A stretch of DNA of 64,000 nucleotides from JAZDJP01 sp043803805 (GTDB lineage Bacteria > Planctomycetota > JAZDJP01). This document shows positions 1-7,946 of the stretch, in pieces. The notes below the pieces were generated by a model. That model saw only the letters and a program-made list of their open reading frames with translations, searched no databases and had not been told where the DNA came from. The stretch is taken from the NCBI GenBank assembly GCA_043803805.1, contig JAZDJP010000104.1, positions 1 to 64,000 on the forward strand, given 5' to 3'. Within the stretch, counting starts at the first letter, position 1. Every line of letters starts with the position of its first letter. The translations under genes were made by a program, and so were the position numbers.

Positions 1-25
1 GCCGCCACCCGTGGAGTTACTTCTT

Positions 26-54
26 GCTCATCCTTCGACAGGCTCAGGATGAGC
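26..54. repeat. 9-bp inverted repeat (hairpin)
   Basis: GCTCATCCT (26-34) and AGGATGAGC (46-54) are perfect complements around an 11-base loop. The element contains the TTCGACAGGCTCAGGATGAG word that is familiar as a dispersed palindromic repeat in many bacterial genomes. Confidence 0.6.
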
Positions 55-389
55 GGGTTTGGCGATGACTGTCGGCAAGGGGGGCGTCTGCCGGCAGGGA
101 TGTTCCCGGCGAGCGTCCCGGACGGCCGCGAACCGGGGTGAATGTAGTCCAACCGGTCCGTCGGCGGCGCAGAAGCGCCGCCCTCCATAAATACTTGTTC
201 GCCATGGCGTATATGCGGGAATGGCGGCGAGGGTGGGGAGCGGCGCGGGCCTTGATCGAGGGACGTAGGCAGGAGGCCGGGAGCCCCGAGATCACGGAGT
301 GACGAGACGACAGGAGGTCGTCGAGGAACGTCCCGCGACGCCCCCACCCGAGTCGCAACCCACAGGTGCCGAAGGGTACGGATGCTGGC

Positions 390-436
390 GAGGCGCGTCC
401 CGGTGAACCGCTCCCCGAGTCGCCACCCGAAGTCCT
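390..436. repeat. Direct repeat copy 1 (partner at 787-840)
   Basis: The GAGGCGCG...TCCCGG.GAACCGCTCC.CGAG.CGCCACCCGA core is shared with 787-840, with a few substitutions and a short insertion. Both copies are in non-coding sequence. Function unknown. Confidence 0.55.
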
Positions 437-438
437 TC

Positions 439-472
439 TCACTTTTCTTTGTCACGCCACAAAGAAAAGTGA
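439..472. repeat. 14-bp perfect inverted repeat
   Basis: TCACTTTTCTTTGT (439-452) pairs perfectly with ACAAAGAAAAGTGA (459-472) across a 6-base loop. It is followed by CAAAAGAAAAGGCG. Very similar hairpins occur as dispersed intergenic elements in other high-GC bacteria. It is not obviously a terminator because no gene ends next to it. Confidence 0.6.
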
Positions 473-786
473 CAAAAGAAAAGGCGCCCAAATTCGTTAC
501 TCGTTCCTCGTGAAGCGTCGCGCGCAGAAAAAAATCAGAACGATCCGATGTGTTATCTGCGAGATACGTGCGACGAGATACGGGTAACGTAATCAAGCGC
601 GCCAAACTCGCCCATGCCGCTCCGGCGCTCGAACAGGCCGCGCTTAATTCCCGGTCCGCCCGCGCGCCCTCCGGCGGCGTGTCAAGGGGGGTGAAGAAAC
701 GTCAACATCATGGACGCTTCTTCACAAACAGGCCGAGGGGGATGGTGAGCCGGGCGTCGCGGGCGCGCCGGAGGCAGGGAGGCTGG

Positions 787-840
787 GAGGCGCGAACGCG
801 TCCCGGAGAACCGCTCCACGAGCCGCCACCCGAGGCCCTC
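787..840. repeat. Direct repeat copy 2 (partner at 390-436)
   Basis: Second copy of the repeat described at 390-436. It reads GAGGCGCGAACGCGTCCCGG followed by the shared GAACCGCTCCACGAG and CCGCCACCCGA blocks. Confidence 0.55.
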
Positions 841-875
841 AACTCATGCGACTTCGAAATTCGCCATTCGGCATT

Positions 876-2306
876 TTACTTCACCACCTCCGCCCGGAGC
901 ACCAGCACCACCTCCATGCCCTCCCCGGCGAACCGGGCGAGGCCGGGGGCGCTCGAGGCCAGGACCGCCCCGCCGCCGCTGGGGAATCGGAGCGTCGTTC
1001 GGAATCGGATCATGTCCATGTCGGGCAATTCCACGGTCGCCGACGCCGGGGCGGTGCCGGGGGTGCGGATGATTCTCCCGTCAGTGGAGGTGGTTCCCGT
1101 GATCTTCTGATCCCCGGTGGCCTTATTGTCCTTCTTTTCGTCGGTGGCGGTGCCGGTGAGGGAACCGCTTCCCGCGAGGATCTCCCCGCCAGCAGTGCCC
1201 GGGGCAAACACCGTGCTTACCGTTCGGAGGGCGCCCGCGGATGCGGCCGTGGCCTTGAGATCCACGATGAGAAAATCGTTTGTGGGGCTGGCGATGGGTC
1301 GGATGTCAAGAATGATGCCATTATCGATAATGCTGATGTCCGGATCGGCGCCCACCGCCCCGCCGGCGATCTGTATGGTGATGTCCGACAGATAGGATCG
1401 GTCGTTCGTCGCCGTGACGTGGACGCGCTGGGTATTGAAGCAAACCGTCCGGGCGGTGCCGAGGGAGGGCCATTTCTCCTGGGCGGCCGCCGCGAGCAGG
1501 GTCTCGAGCGTGGCGGCATCGAGGGGGGCGGCGCCCCGCCCCTTCCCGCCCAGGGCCTTCTCGAGCGACGCGGTGGGGACCAGGTAAAATCGAGCGTCCA
1601 CCGCCACCATCTTCCCCGCCGATTGGAAAAATTTCCCGATGAGGTCCGCGGCCTCCTTTTGGACCTCCACGGTGTTCGTTACAAGGAGGGTGCCGTTTCG
1701 GTATTCGATAGTGGCGCCTGCCTCCCATCGGCCTTTTCGAACGTGGAGTTTCAAGTAGTCCTTGATTTCATCTCCAGTTAGACCGGTGACGTCGGGGGTT
1801 GACTCTGCTACTGCACCAAACAGAGCGCCACCTTGGCCGCCATCCCCTTCTCTTCCGGCCGACAGGTTGATATCCGGGCCGGGGTAATCCGGGATTCGCA
1901 GTGCGAGCCCTCGGATGTCGTAGATTTCCGTGACGAGGTAGGGGCGGAGGGCCTCCTCGGGGGTGGTGATCAGGATTTTCCCGTCCTGGACGTCGAAATC
2001 CGTCTCGGTGAGCCGGCAGGCCCATTCAAGGGTCGTGAGGGCGGATATCCGATCTGCCTCGAGGGTGACGGGGGTTTTGACTTTCGCGCCAAGGCGCATC
2101 CGGTCCAGAATGAATGGAACCCCGGACTTGTCCTGCAGGAAGTCCGCCACCTTCTCGAGGGTGTCGTTGGAGAACCGCGCCTTGATTTCCTTGCCGAGGG
2201 CGTCTTTCACGGGTTTCAGGGTTTCCTCGGGCGGCTTGGCGGAGGCGGACGCGGCCAGCGCGAGGATCAGGGACGCCGCAACGGCGGTACGGGACAGGAT
2301 GCGCAT
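876..2306 (-). CDS. Secreted STN/secretin-like domain protein
   Basis: A 476-residue exported protein of unknown function. It starts with a clear Sec signal peptide (residues 1-23, Arg then a hydrophobic Leu/Ala run ending ASASA). Residues about 45-115 look like the short secretin/TonB N-terminal fold: LEKVADFLQDKSGVPFIL, then TLEWACRLTETDFDVQDGKI and LITTPEEA. This module is repeated widely in PVC-group bacteria. A later segment (about 205-260, DLIGKFFQSAGKMVAVDARF) resembles the secretin N-domain relatives. The remainder is Ser/Thr/Gly-rich and not recognised. The start at 2306 has a GGAGG box about 6 bases upstream. The gene is divergent from the arsR promoter region. It is not long enough, and lacks the C-terminal beta domain, to be a full secretin. 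Confidence 0.7.
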   Translation of the reverse strand: MRILSRTAVAASLILALAASASAKPPEETLKPVKDALGKEIKARFSNDTLEKVADFLQDKSGVPFILDRMRLGAKVKTPVTLEADRISALTTLEWACRLTETDFDVQDGKILITTPEEALRPYLVTEIYDIRGLALRIPDYPGPDINLSAGREGDGGQGGALFGAVAESTPDVTGLTGDEIKDYLKLHVRKGRWEAGATIEYRNGTLLVTNTVEVQKEAADLIGKFFQSAGKMVAVDARFYLVPTASLEKALGGKGRGAAPLDAATLETLLAAAAQEKWPSLGTARTVCFNTQRVHVTATNDRSYLSDITIQIAGGAVGADPDISIIDNGIILDIRPIASPTNDFLIVDLKATAASAGALRTVSTVFAPGTAGGEILAGSGSLTGTATDEKKDNKATGDQKITGTTSTDGRIIRTPGTAPASATVELPDMDMIRFRTTLRFPSGGGAVLASSAPGLARFAGEGMEVVLVLRAEVVK

Positions 2307-2381
2307 GACGACCTCCGAATAATGGTTTCTGCTATCCCAGTGATGATAACCCGGGCGGCATCACGCGCAATTTTAAATAAA

Positions 2382-2409
2382 TTGCCTTCGGACAGGACAG
2401 GGTTATTAT
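2382..2409 (+). promoter_or_regulatory. Promoter of the arsR-arsC-acr3 operon
   Basis: -35 TTGCCT (2382-2387), 16-base spacer, -10 TATTAT (2404-2409), about 40 bases before the arsR start. Confidence 0.55.
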
Positions 2410-2435
2410 ATGCGTATAAGCGCAGATAGGCATAT
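2408..2435. promoter_or_regulatory. Candidate ArsR operator (inverted repeat)
   Basis: ATATGC (2408-2413) and GCATAT (2430-2435) form an inverted repeat that starts in the -10 box and covers the transcription start. This placement suits ArsR-family autorepression. Binding itself is inferred. Confidence 0.45.
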
Positions 2436-2450
2436 CCGTGAGGAGGGGGA

Positions 2451-2801
2451 ATGAAAGACGAAGCGAAATTGTTCAAGGCCCTGGCGGATCCGACGCGGGT
2501 GCGCCTGGCGGCGCTCCTGGCGATCCGGGGGGAGACGTGCGTGTGCAAACTGGCGCAGGCCCTCGGCCAGCCCGATTTCAAAATTTCCCGCCACCTCGGG
2601 GTCCTTCGGGCCTCGGGGATGGTGGAGGCCCGCCGGGAGGGCACCTGGATGCATTACCGCCTCGCCTCGCCGCGCAGCCGCCTCGAGAAATCCCTTCAGG
2701 CGGGGCTTCGCCAGTGCCTGGCGGACCATGACGCGGTGAAGTCGGACTTGGCGCGGCTCGACAAGGCTGTTCCGGTCGCGAAATCAGGATGCAGGGCATG
2801 A
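2451..2801 (+). CDS. arsR: ArsR-family arsenic-responsive repressor
   Basis: A 116-residue winged-helix repressor. The N-terminal half has the family signature (LFKALADPTRVRLAALL), followed by ETCVCKLAQAL, the Cys-Val-Cys pair that binds As(III) in classical ArsR, and the recognition helix KISRHLGVLRASGMVEARREG. A third possible ligand lies in the GCRA tail. A strong AGGAGGGG box sits just before the ATG. It is the first gene of arsR-arsC-acr3. Its stop overlaps the arsC start (ATGA), so the three genes are translationally coupled. It should repress this operon through the inverted repeat at the promoter and release on arsenite binding. Confidence 0.88.
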   Translation: MKDEAKLFKALADPTRVRLAALLAIRGETCVCKLAQALGQPDFKISRHLGVLRASGMVEARREGTWMHYRLASPRSRLEKSLQAGLRQCLADHDAVKSDLARLDKAVPVAKSGCRA

Positions 2802-3250
2802 AACCGCTTGTGAAAATCTTATTTCTCTGCACCGGAAATTCCTGCCGGAGCCAGATGGCCGAGGGGTGGGCGCGGCGCCTGCTCGGTGGTATCGTCGCGC
2901 CGTTCTCCGCCGGCGTCGTGGCGAAGGGGCTTGATCCCCGGGCGGTGGCAGTGATGGCCGAGGCGGGGGTGGACATCTCCCGCCAGGCGTCCAAAATCAT
3001 CGCCGATCTCCCGGAGCGGAATTTCGATCTCGTGGTGACGGTGTGCGACAACGCCCGCCAGGTCTGTCCGCTGTTTCCCGGAGCCGCGAAAGTGATTCAT
3101 CAGGGATTCGACGACCCGCCCGCGCTCGCCGCCGGCGCGAAGTCGGAAGCGGAGGCGCTGGGGCATTACCGGCGGGTGCGTGACGAAATCGAGGCGTTCG
3201 TCCGGACCCTGACGGTTCAAATGGGTTTGAACGGGAGGATGGGGACATGA
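2798..3250 (+). CDS. arsC: Arsenate reductase, thioredoxin-coupled LMW-phosphatase type
   Basis: A cytoplasmic arsenate reductase of about 150 residues from the low-molecular-weight tyrosine phosphatase fold. The P-loop C-x5-R reads CTGNSCR near residue 10. A second redox pair, VVTVCDNARQVCPLF, has the same C-x6-C spacing as the Cys82/Cys89 pair of the S. aureus type enzyme, so thioredoxin rather than glutaredoxin is the expected electron donor. I chose the ATG at 2798, which overlaps the arsR stop as ATGA. An in-frame ATG at 2789 is also possible. It reduces As(V) to As(III) for export by the next gene, with which it overlaps by 4 bases. Confidence 0.92.
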   Translation: MKPLVKILFLCTGNSCRSQMAEGWARRLLGGIVAPFSAGVVAKGLDPRAVAVMAEAGVDISRQASKIIADLPERNFDLVVTVCDNARQVCPLFPGAAKVIHQGFDDPPALAAGAKSEAEALGHYRRVRDEIEAFVRTLTVQMGLNGRMGT

Positions 3251-4302
3251 GCGATGGGGTCGTCCGGAAATTGTCGTTCCTCGACCGGTATCTCACACTC
3301 TGGATTTTCCTCGCCATGGGTTTGGGTGTCCTGCTGGGGTATTTCGCCCCCTCCGTGGGGGACTGGATCGGATCCCTTCACCCGGAGGGGTCGCAGACGA
3401 GTATCCCGATCGCCGCGGGGCTGATCCTGATGATGTACCCGCCCCTGGCCAAGGTGAAGTATGAGGAACTTGGCCGATCCCTCCGGGATTTCCGGGTGTT
3501 GGGGTTGTCGTTATTGCAGAACTGGGTGGTGGGGCCGGTGCTGATGGCGGCGCTCGCGGTGGTGTTCCTGCGCGACCGGCCGGAATTCATGATCGGGCTC
3601 ATGATGATCGGCCTGGCGCGGTGCATCGCCATGGTGATCGTCTGGAATGACCTGGCCGGAGGGGACACGGAATACTGCGCGGGGCTCGTGGCGTTTAATT
3701 CGATATTCCAGGTGTTTTTCTACAGCGTCTACGCGTGGGTATTCATCACGGTGTTGCCGCCGCTTCTGGGGATTGAGGGGGCGGTGGTGAACATCCGCAT
3801 GGGGCAGATCGCTGAAAGCGTCTTCATCTACCTGGGGATTCCGTTCCTGGCCGGGATGGCGACGCGGTTTGTCCTCGTGCGGGCGAAGGGGAGGGATTGG
3901 TACCACGGGCGGTTCATTCCGAAAATCAGTCCGATCACGCTCGTGGCGTTGCTGTTCACCATCGTGGTGATGTTCTCCATGCAGGGGCGGAAAATCGTCG
4001 CCCGGCCCGGGGATGTTCTGCTTATCGCGGCACCGCTGTTGATTTATTTCGTGGTGATGTTTCTGGTAAGTTTTTGGATGAGTGCGAAAGCCCGCGCGGA
4101 CTACCCGAAGTGCGCGACCCTCTCGTTCACGGCGGCGAGCAATAATTTTGAGTTGGCCATTGCGGTGGCGGTGGGGGTGTTCGGCATCGGGCACGGGGCG
4201 GCGTTCGCGGCGGTCATCGGGCCGCTCGTGGAGGTGCCGGCGCTCATCGGTTTGGTAAATGTGAGTTTGTGGCTGAAGCGGCGGTGGTTCCAGGCAGGTT
4301 GA
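3247..4302 (+). CDS. acr3: Acr3-family arsenite efflux permease
   Basis: A 351-residue inner-membrane carrier with about ten hydrophobic helices. The family hallmark GLARCIAMVIVWNDLAGGD, with the conserved Cys needed for arsenite transport in Acr3 proteins, is present at about residue 118. It is followed by FNSIFQVFFYSVYAW and the SFTAASNNFELAIAVAVGVFG block, both typical of ACR3. It exports As(III) using the membrane potential. The ATG overlaps the arsC stop by 4 bases. It closes the first arsenic operon. A 110-base gap with its own promoter separates it from the second one. Confidence 0.93.
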   Translation: MSDGVVRKLSFLDRYLTLWIFLAMGLGVLLGYFAPSVGDWIGSLHPEGSQTSIPIAAGLILMMYPPLAKVKYEELGRSLRDFRVLGLSLLQNWVVGPVLMAALAVVFLRDRPEFMIGLMMIGLARCIAMVIVWNDLAGGDTEYCAGLVAFNSIFQVFFYSVYAWVFITVLPPLLGIEGAVVNIRMGQIAESVFIYLGIPFLAGMATRFVLVRAKGRDWYHGRFIPKISPITLVALLFTIVVMFSMQGRKIVARPGDVLLIAAPLLIYFVVMFLVSFWMSAKARADYPKCATLSFTAASNNFELAIAVAVGVFGIGHGAAFAAVIGPLVEVPALIGLVNVSLWLKRRWFQAG

Positions 4303-4347
4303 TCGGAGTTTTAATTTTTCGGTGAAAATTTCCGGTGTTGGGAATAG

Positions 4348-4376
4348 TTGCTTACTATTTGGTTGTTTGGTAAAAT
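4348..4376 (+). promoter_or_regulatory. Promoter of the second arsenic operon
   Basis: -35 TTGCTT (4348-4353), exact 17-base spacer, -10 TAAAAT (4371-4376). Confidence 0.65.
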
Positions 4377-4383
4377 AGCCAAA
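4366..4383. promoter_or_regulatory. Candidate ArsR2 operator
   Basis: TTTGG (4366-4370) and CCAAA (4379-4383) form an inverted repeat that straddles the -10 box. A further TTTGG lies at 4358-4362. This is a likely autorepression site for the ArsR-family protein encoded immediately downstream. Confidence 0.5.
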
Positions 4384-4415
4384 TCACAAGCACAAGCAAC
4401 GGAGGTTCTCTGGTG

Positions 4416-4736
4416 ATGGATACGGAGATCCAGGCGCGTTACCAGGCGCGGGCCCTGATCGTGAAGGCCATGGCGCACCCAACGCGGTTGTTCCTGGTGG
4501 ATGAACTGTCCCGGGGCGAACGGTGCGTCTGCGAACTCACGGCGATGGTCGGCGACGATATCTCCACGGTATCGAAACATCTTTCGATTTTGAAGAACGC
4601 CGGAATTGTTCTGGATGAACGGCGGGGGGCCCAGGTGTTTTATTCCCTGCGTTGCCCGTGCGTGTTGAATTTCTTTTCCTGTGTGGAGTCGGTCCTGAAA
4701 ATCAACGCCCGGGAGCGGGCGGTGCTGGCGCGGTAG
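4416..4736 (+). CDS. ArsR/SmtB-family metalloregulator (second copy)
   Basis: A winged-helix repressor of 106 residues with IVKAMAHPTRLFLVDEL, the Cys pair RCVCELTAMV, and recognition helix DISTVSKHLSILKNAGIV. It also has a second Cys-rich patch, SLRCPCVLNFFSCVES, near residue 90. CPC and a further Cys could complete a metalloid site different from that of the first ArsR. ATG 4416 lies 10 bases after a GGAGG; a GTG at 4413 is the alternative. It heads the permease-thioredoxin-CcdA operon and probably controls it through the inverted repeat in the promoter. Confidence 0.85.
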   Translation: MDTEIQARYQARALIVKAMAHPTRLFLVDELSRGERCVCELTAMVGDDISTVSKHLSILKNAGIVLDERRGAQVFYSLRCPCVLNFFSCVESVLKINARERAVLAR

Positions 4737-4794
4737 GCCTTGTTGAGGGGCGATCCCTGGCGTGTCCGTCAGGCAACTTGTGAAAGGTGCGTGT

Positions 4795-6339
4795 ATGGAC
4801 TGGAAGATCGAGTGGAAAAAACTCGCGGGCATCACCGCTGTGTTTCTGGCTTTTTTCTGGCTGCCGGTGGGGTGGAGCCGGTTCGACGGCGCCGTGATGG
4901 AGGCATTCCATCTCGCAAAATGGTACGCCCGGGAACACGTCCTGCTGTGTCTCGTGCCGGCGTTCTTCATCGCGGGGGCCATTGGCGTGTTCGTGAGCCA
5001 GGCGTCCGTCATGAAATACCTGGGGCCACGGGCCAACAAAGTCCTGGCCTACGGGGTGGCCGCGGTGTCGGGAACGGTCCTGGCGGTCTGTTCCTGCACG
5101 GTCCTGCCGCTTTTTGCGGGGATCTGGCGGATGGGGGCGGGGCTCGGGCCGGCGTGTGCATTTTTATATTCCGGTCCGGCCATTAATATTTTAGCGATCA
5201 TCCTCACGGCCCGGATCCTGGGCATGGAACTGGGCATCGCCCGGGCGGTCGGGGCCATCGGTTTTTCCGTGGTGATCGGCCTGCTCATGCACGTCATCTA
5301 CCGCAAGGAGGAGATGGCGAAGGCGGATGCCCAAGCGGTCATGCCGGAGCCGGAGGTCGCCCGGCCACTCTGGCAGAATGCATTATTTTTCGCGGTGATG
5401 ATCGGGATTCTCGTCTTCGCCAACTGGGGCGCGTCCAACGATTTCCGGTTTGAACTCAAGGACGGTCGGCAGGTCCGGGCCGCGGTGGTCAAGGCCCCGG
5501 AGGATGCATCAGCTGCTGGTGCGGCCTATGTGCTCAAGGTCCTAAGCGGCCCCGGGGAAGGGCAGGAGATCAAGGTTTCCGCGGCCGATGTCACCGCGAA
5601 GACGCCCATGCCGGGAGCGTGGACGACCATTTGGAAGAGCAAATGGTGGATAACCGTTCTCTTCGCGGTGGCGCTCGGCGCGATCCTGGTTTTCTGGTTC
5701 GGCATCGCATGGTGGAAGGTGGCCGCCGCCAGCGCGCCCGCGGCCGTCCTGGCGCTGGTCCTGCCCATGGACGGACTGATGGTCATGATCCCGTTCGCCG
5801 CGGTCGTCGTCGGTCTGTCGGCCATCACCAGCACCGATTCCGGCGAGGCCGGGACGTGGTTCGGGGCCACCTGGGCCTTCGCCAAACAGATCCTGCCGCT
5901 GCTTTTCTTCGGCGTGATCGTGGCCGGGTTCCTGCTCGGCCGGCCGGATCACGAAGGACTCATTCCAGGCAAATATGTCGAGATGCTCGTCGGTGACAAA
6001 CCGGACGCGTTCCTGGCCATCACCGGCTGGGGCGGGGGTGCGTTCGAGAGTCTGGCCCGCGCGGTGTGGCCGCTGTGGACGAACTTCTTCGCCTCGGTTT
6101 TCGGTGCCTTCATGTACTTTGCGACGCTGACCGAGGTGCCGATCCTGCAGGGACTGATCGGCGCGGGGATGGGCAAGGGGCCGGCGCTGGCGCTCTTGCT
6201 TGCCGGTCCGGCGCTTTCCCTGCCCAGCATGCTGGTCCTTCGCAGTATCATGGGGACACGAAAGACGGTGGTGTTTTGTTCTCTGGTGGTGGTGATGGCC
6301 ACGGTAACCGGTATGATTTACGGAGCTATTTGGGGATAG
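4795..6339 (+). CDS. ArsP/YraQ-type permease (DUF318 family)
   Basis: A polytopic membrane protein of about 514 residues in the PF03773 permease family. The core motif AVCSCTVLPLFAGIWRMGAG and the adjacent LYSGPAINILAIILTARILG are the family signature. The second half repeats it (VGLSAITSTDSGEAGTWFGA; GPALALLLAGPALSLPSML). A roughly 70-residue soluble insert (about 215-285) separates the halves. Members that sit in ars operons (ArsP) export trivalent organoarsenicals, so that is the likely role here, though substrates in this family vary. I preferred the ATG at 4795 with upstream GAAAGG over the upstream GTG at 4762. The next gene follows 13 bases later. Confidence 0.82.
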   Translation: MDWKIEWKKLAGITAVFLAFFWLPVGWSRFDGAVMEAFHLAKWYAREHVLLCLVPAFFIAGAIGVFVSQASVMKYLGPRANKVLAYGVAAVSGTVLAVCSCTVLPLFAGIWRMGAGLGPACAFLYSGPAINILAIILTARILGMELGIARAVGAIGFSVVIGLLMHVIYRKEEMAKADAQAVMPEPEVARPLWQNALFFAVMIGILVFANWGASNDFRFELKDGRQVRAAVVKAPEDASAAGAAYVLKVLSGPGEGQEIKVSAADVTAKTPMPGAWTTIWKSKWWITVLFAVALGAILVFWFGIAWWKVAAASAPAAVLALVLPMDGLMVMIPFAAVVVGLSAITSTDSGEAGTWFGATWAFAKQILPLLFFGVIVAGFLLGRPDHEGLIPGKYVEMLVGDKPDAFLAITGWGGGAFESLARAVWPLWTNFFASVFGAFMYFATLTEVPILQGLIGAGMGKGPALALLLAGPALSLPSMLVLRSIMGTRKTVVFCSLVVVMATVTGMIYGAIWG

Positions 6340-6352
6340 GAGGGGCGAGGAC

Positions 6353-6586
6353 ATGAAAAAGATACAGGTTCTGGGCACCGGGTGTCCGAAGTGCAAAAAA
6401 CTTGCGGAGAACGCCGAGGCGGCGGCGAAGGCCCTTGGCATCGCGTACGAGATGGTCAAGGTGACTGACATCAACGAAATCATGAAGTTCGGCGTCATGA
6501 TGACGCCCGCCCTCGCCGTGGACGGCGTGGTGAAATCGTCGGGGAAGGCGCTTTCCGCGGACGAAATCAAGAAACTCATTGCGTAG
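6353..6586 (+). CDS. Small CPKC thioredoxin-fold protein
   Basis: A 77-residue single-domain thioredoxin-like protein of the MTH895/redox-active-disulfide-protein-2 type. The active site GTGCPKCKKL is near residue 10, and the cis-Pro loop reads MMTPALAVDGVV. There is no signal peptide, so it is cytoplasmic. Proteins of this family are typically encoded next to PF03773 permeases, as here (13 bases downstream of one). A likely role is to reduce or deliver a thiol-bound substrate to the permease, but the exact reaction is unproven. GGAGG lies just upstream of the ATG. Confidence 0.85.
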   Translation: MKKIQVLGTGCPKCKKLAENAEAAAKALGIAYEMVKVTDINEIMKFGVMMTPALAVDGVVKSSGKALSADEIKKLIA

Positions 6587-6603
6587 TAAAAAAGGAGGAT
6601 GCT

Positions 6604-7923
6604 GTGGCGGATAACAATACGGGAAACGATGTTGGAAGGAAACCCGGCATGGGGACGGTCGGCAAGATCATCATCGTCGCGGCCGTCGTGGTGGGGGTTG
6701 GGCTGGCCTTTTGGATGCGGGGGCGATGCGGTCCGGCATCCTGTCCGGCGCCCGCGCCCGTCGCCGCCGCGCCGGACCCGGCGCCGAAGGCCGCGTTGCC
6801 GCGTCTGGTGGATCTCGGGGCCGGCAAGTGCATCCCCTGCAAACTGATGGCGCCCATCCTTGAGGAACTGAAACGCGACTACGCCGGCCGCTTCCAGGTG
6901 GAGTTCATTGATGTCTGGGTGAATCCCGGGGCCGGCGAATCATACAAGATTAAACTTATTCCGACGCAGATCTTCTTCGACGCCTCCGGCCGGGAGCGTT
7001 TCCGCCATGAGGGATTCTTTTCCAAGGGGGACATCCTGGTCAAGTGGAAGGAATTGGGGGTGGACGTCGCCGCTGAGGCGTTGCCGGGAATCGAGCGGTG
7101 GGAACCGATCGGGAAGGACGAAAGAACCAGGGACCGGATTTGTTCCATGTGCGGGGGAGATGTCAATCTCAAGACCCTCGTTGTCGTCAGGACGGACAAG
7201 GGCGACGTCCGGCTTTGTTCGCCCCATTGTTATTTCATCCTGTACTCCTGTTTGACGGAGGACAAGACCGGGTTCGAGAAGAAGGTCTTCGTCACCGATT
7301 ACGCGACTGGGAATTTTCTGGCGGCGCCGGAGGCGGTTTTTCTCCATGGCTTGGACGAGAAGTCCGGCCGACCCGTGGTCAGGGCCTTTGCCGGTCGCGA
7401 TGCGGCGACGAAAGAGATGCAGGCCGCCGGGGGCAACATCGTGGCATGGAATGTTCTTCAGGAAAAGGAACTTTCCCATCGCTGCGGCTTCTGCGATCGG
7501 GCCTGCTACCCGCAGGACGCCGCCGCGGTCACTTGCGGCGGGGTGCACTCTTGGGGGTGCTGTTCCCACTGTGCGCTGGGCGTGGCGGCCCGGACCGGCA
7601 AGGACATCGAAGTCCGGGAACGCGACCGGCTGACCGGTGATCCGATCGTGGTCAAGACCCTGGGCGGAAAGGTGGCATCTCTCGAGCCCGCGACGGCTGT
7701 GGCCTGGTTCGGCCAGAAGAAGACGGCCGAGGGCAAGTGGGTGTCGGCGGGTTGTTTCCACCAAGGTTTCTTCATGAGTCCGGAGAATCTCCGGAAGTGG
7801 CTGGACGGGCATCCTCTCGAAACCGGGAAGATGATTTCCATCGCCCAGGCGCTCGAGGACAAGATGAAACTCACGCCCCAGCAGATTGGCAAGGCCTGCA
7901 AGATCGGGGAATGCAAACCCTAA
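6604..7923 (+). CDS. Membrane-anchored thioredoxin-fold protein with NosL-like Cys-rich domains
   Basis: A 439-residue protein starting at GTG (6604) behind AAAGGAGG. Residues about 20-40 form an N-terminal membrane anchor. A thioredoxin fold follows, with active site GKCIPCKLMAPIL and PTQIFFDASG. The rest is Cys-rich: RICSMCGGDV ... FVTDYATGNFLAAPEAVF, which resembles NosL-type metal-binding lipoproteins, then HRCGFCDRACY, SWGCCSHCALGVAARTGKD and SAGCFHQGFF. The C-terminal third (about 300-420) is a conserved Cys block I do not recognise by name. It probably faces the periplasm and passes electrons, or handles a soft metal or metalloid, between CcdA and other partners of this operon. Confidence 0.7.
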   Translation: MADNNTGNDVGRKPGMGTVGKIIIVAAVVVGVGLAFWMRGRCGPASCPAPAPVAAAPDPAPKAALPRLVDLGAGKCIPCKLMAPILEELKRDYAGRFQVEFIDVWVNPGAGESYKIKLIPTQIFFDASGRERFRHEGFFSKGDILVKWKELGVDVAAEALPGIERWEPIGKDERTRDRICSMCGGDVNLKTLVVVRTDKGDVRLCSPHCYFILYSCLTEDKTGFEKKVFVTDYATGNFLAAPEAVFLHGLDEKSGRPVVRAFAGRDAATKEMQAAGGNIVAWNVLQEKELSHRCGFCDRACYPQDAAAVTCGGVHSWGCCSHCALGVAARTGKDIEVRERDRLTGDPIVVKTLGGKVASLEPATAVAWFGQKKTAEGKWVSAGCFHQGFFMSPENLRKWLDGHPLETGKMISIAQALEDKMKLTPQQIGKACKIGECKP

Positions 7924-7946
7924 CGTTTCGGAAAGGGAGGACAAAC

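Larger units (their letters stand above)
1..875. other. Non-coding, repeat-rich 5' flank
   Basis: No convincing gene is seen here. The open frames present are short, mutually overlapping and low-complexity. The stretch holds two hairpin-forming inverted repeats, a roughly 50-base direct repeat (390-436 and 787-840), a GAGATACG-type tract near 560-590, and a CGAAATTCGCCATTCGGCATT tract at 854-874 of the kind that recurs in other gaps. Confidence 0.6.

Noticed and set aside
44..587. Short open frames in the left flank
   Set aside because: They overlap each other, are Arg/Pro-rich, and cover hairpin and direct-repeat DNA.
846..1781. 311-residue plus-strand frame opposite the STN-like gene
   Set aside because: Shadow; the minus strand has a signal peptide, ribosome binding site and STN-like motifs.
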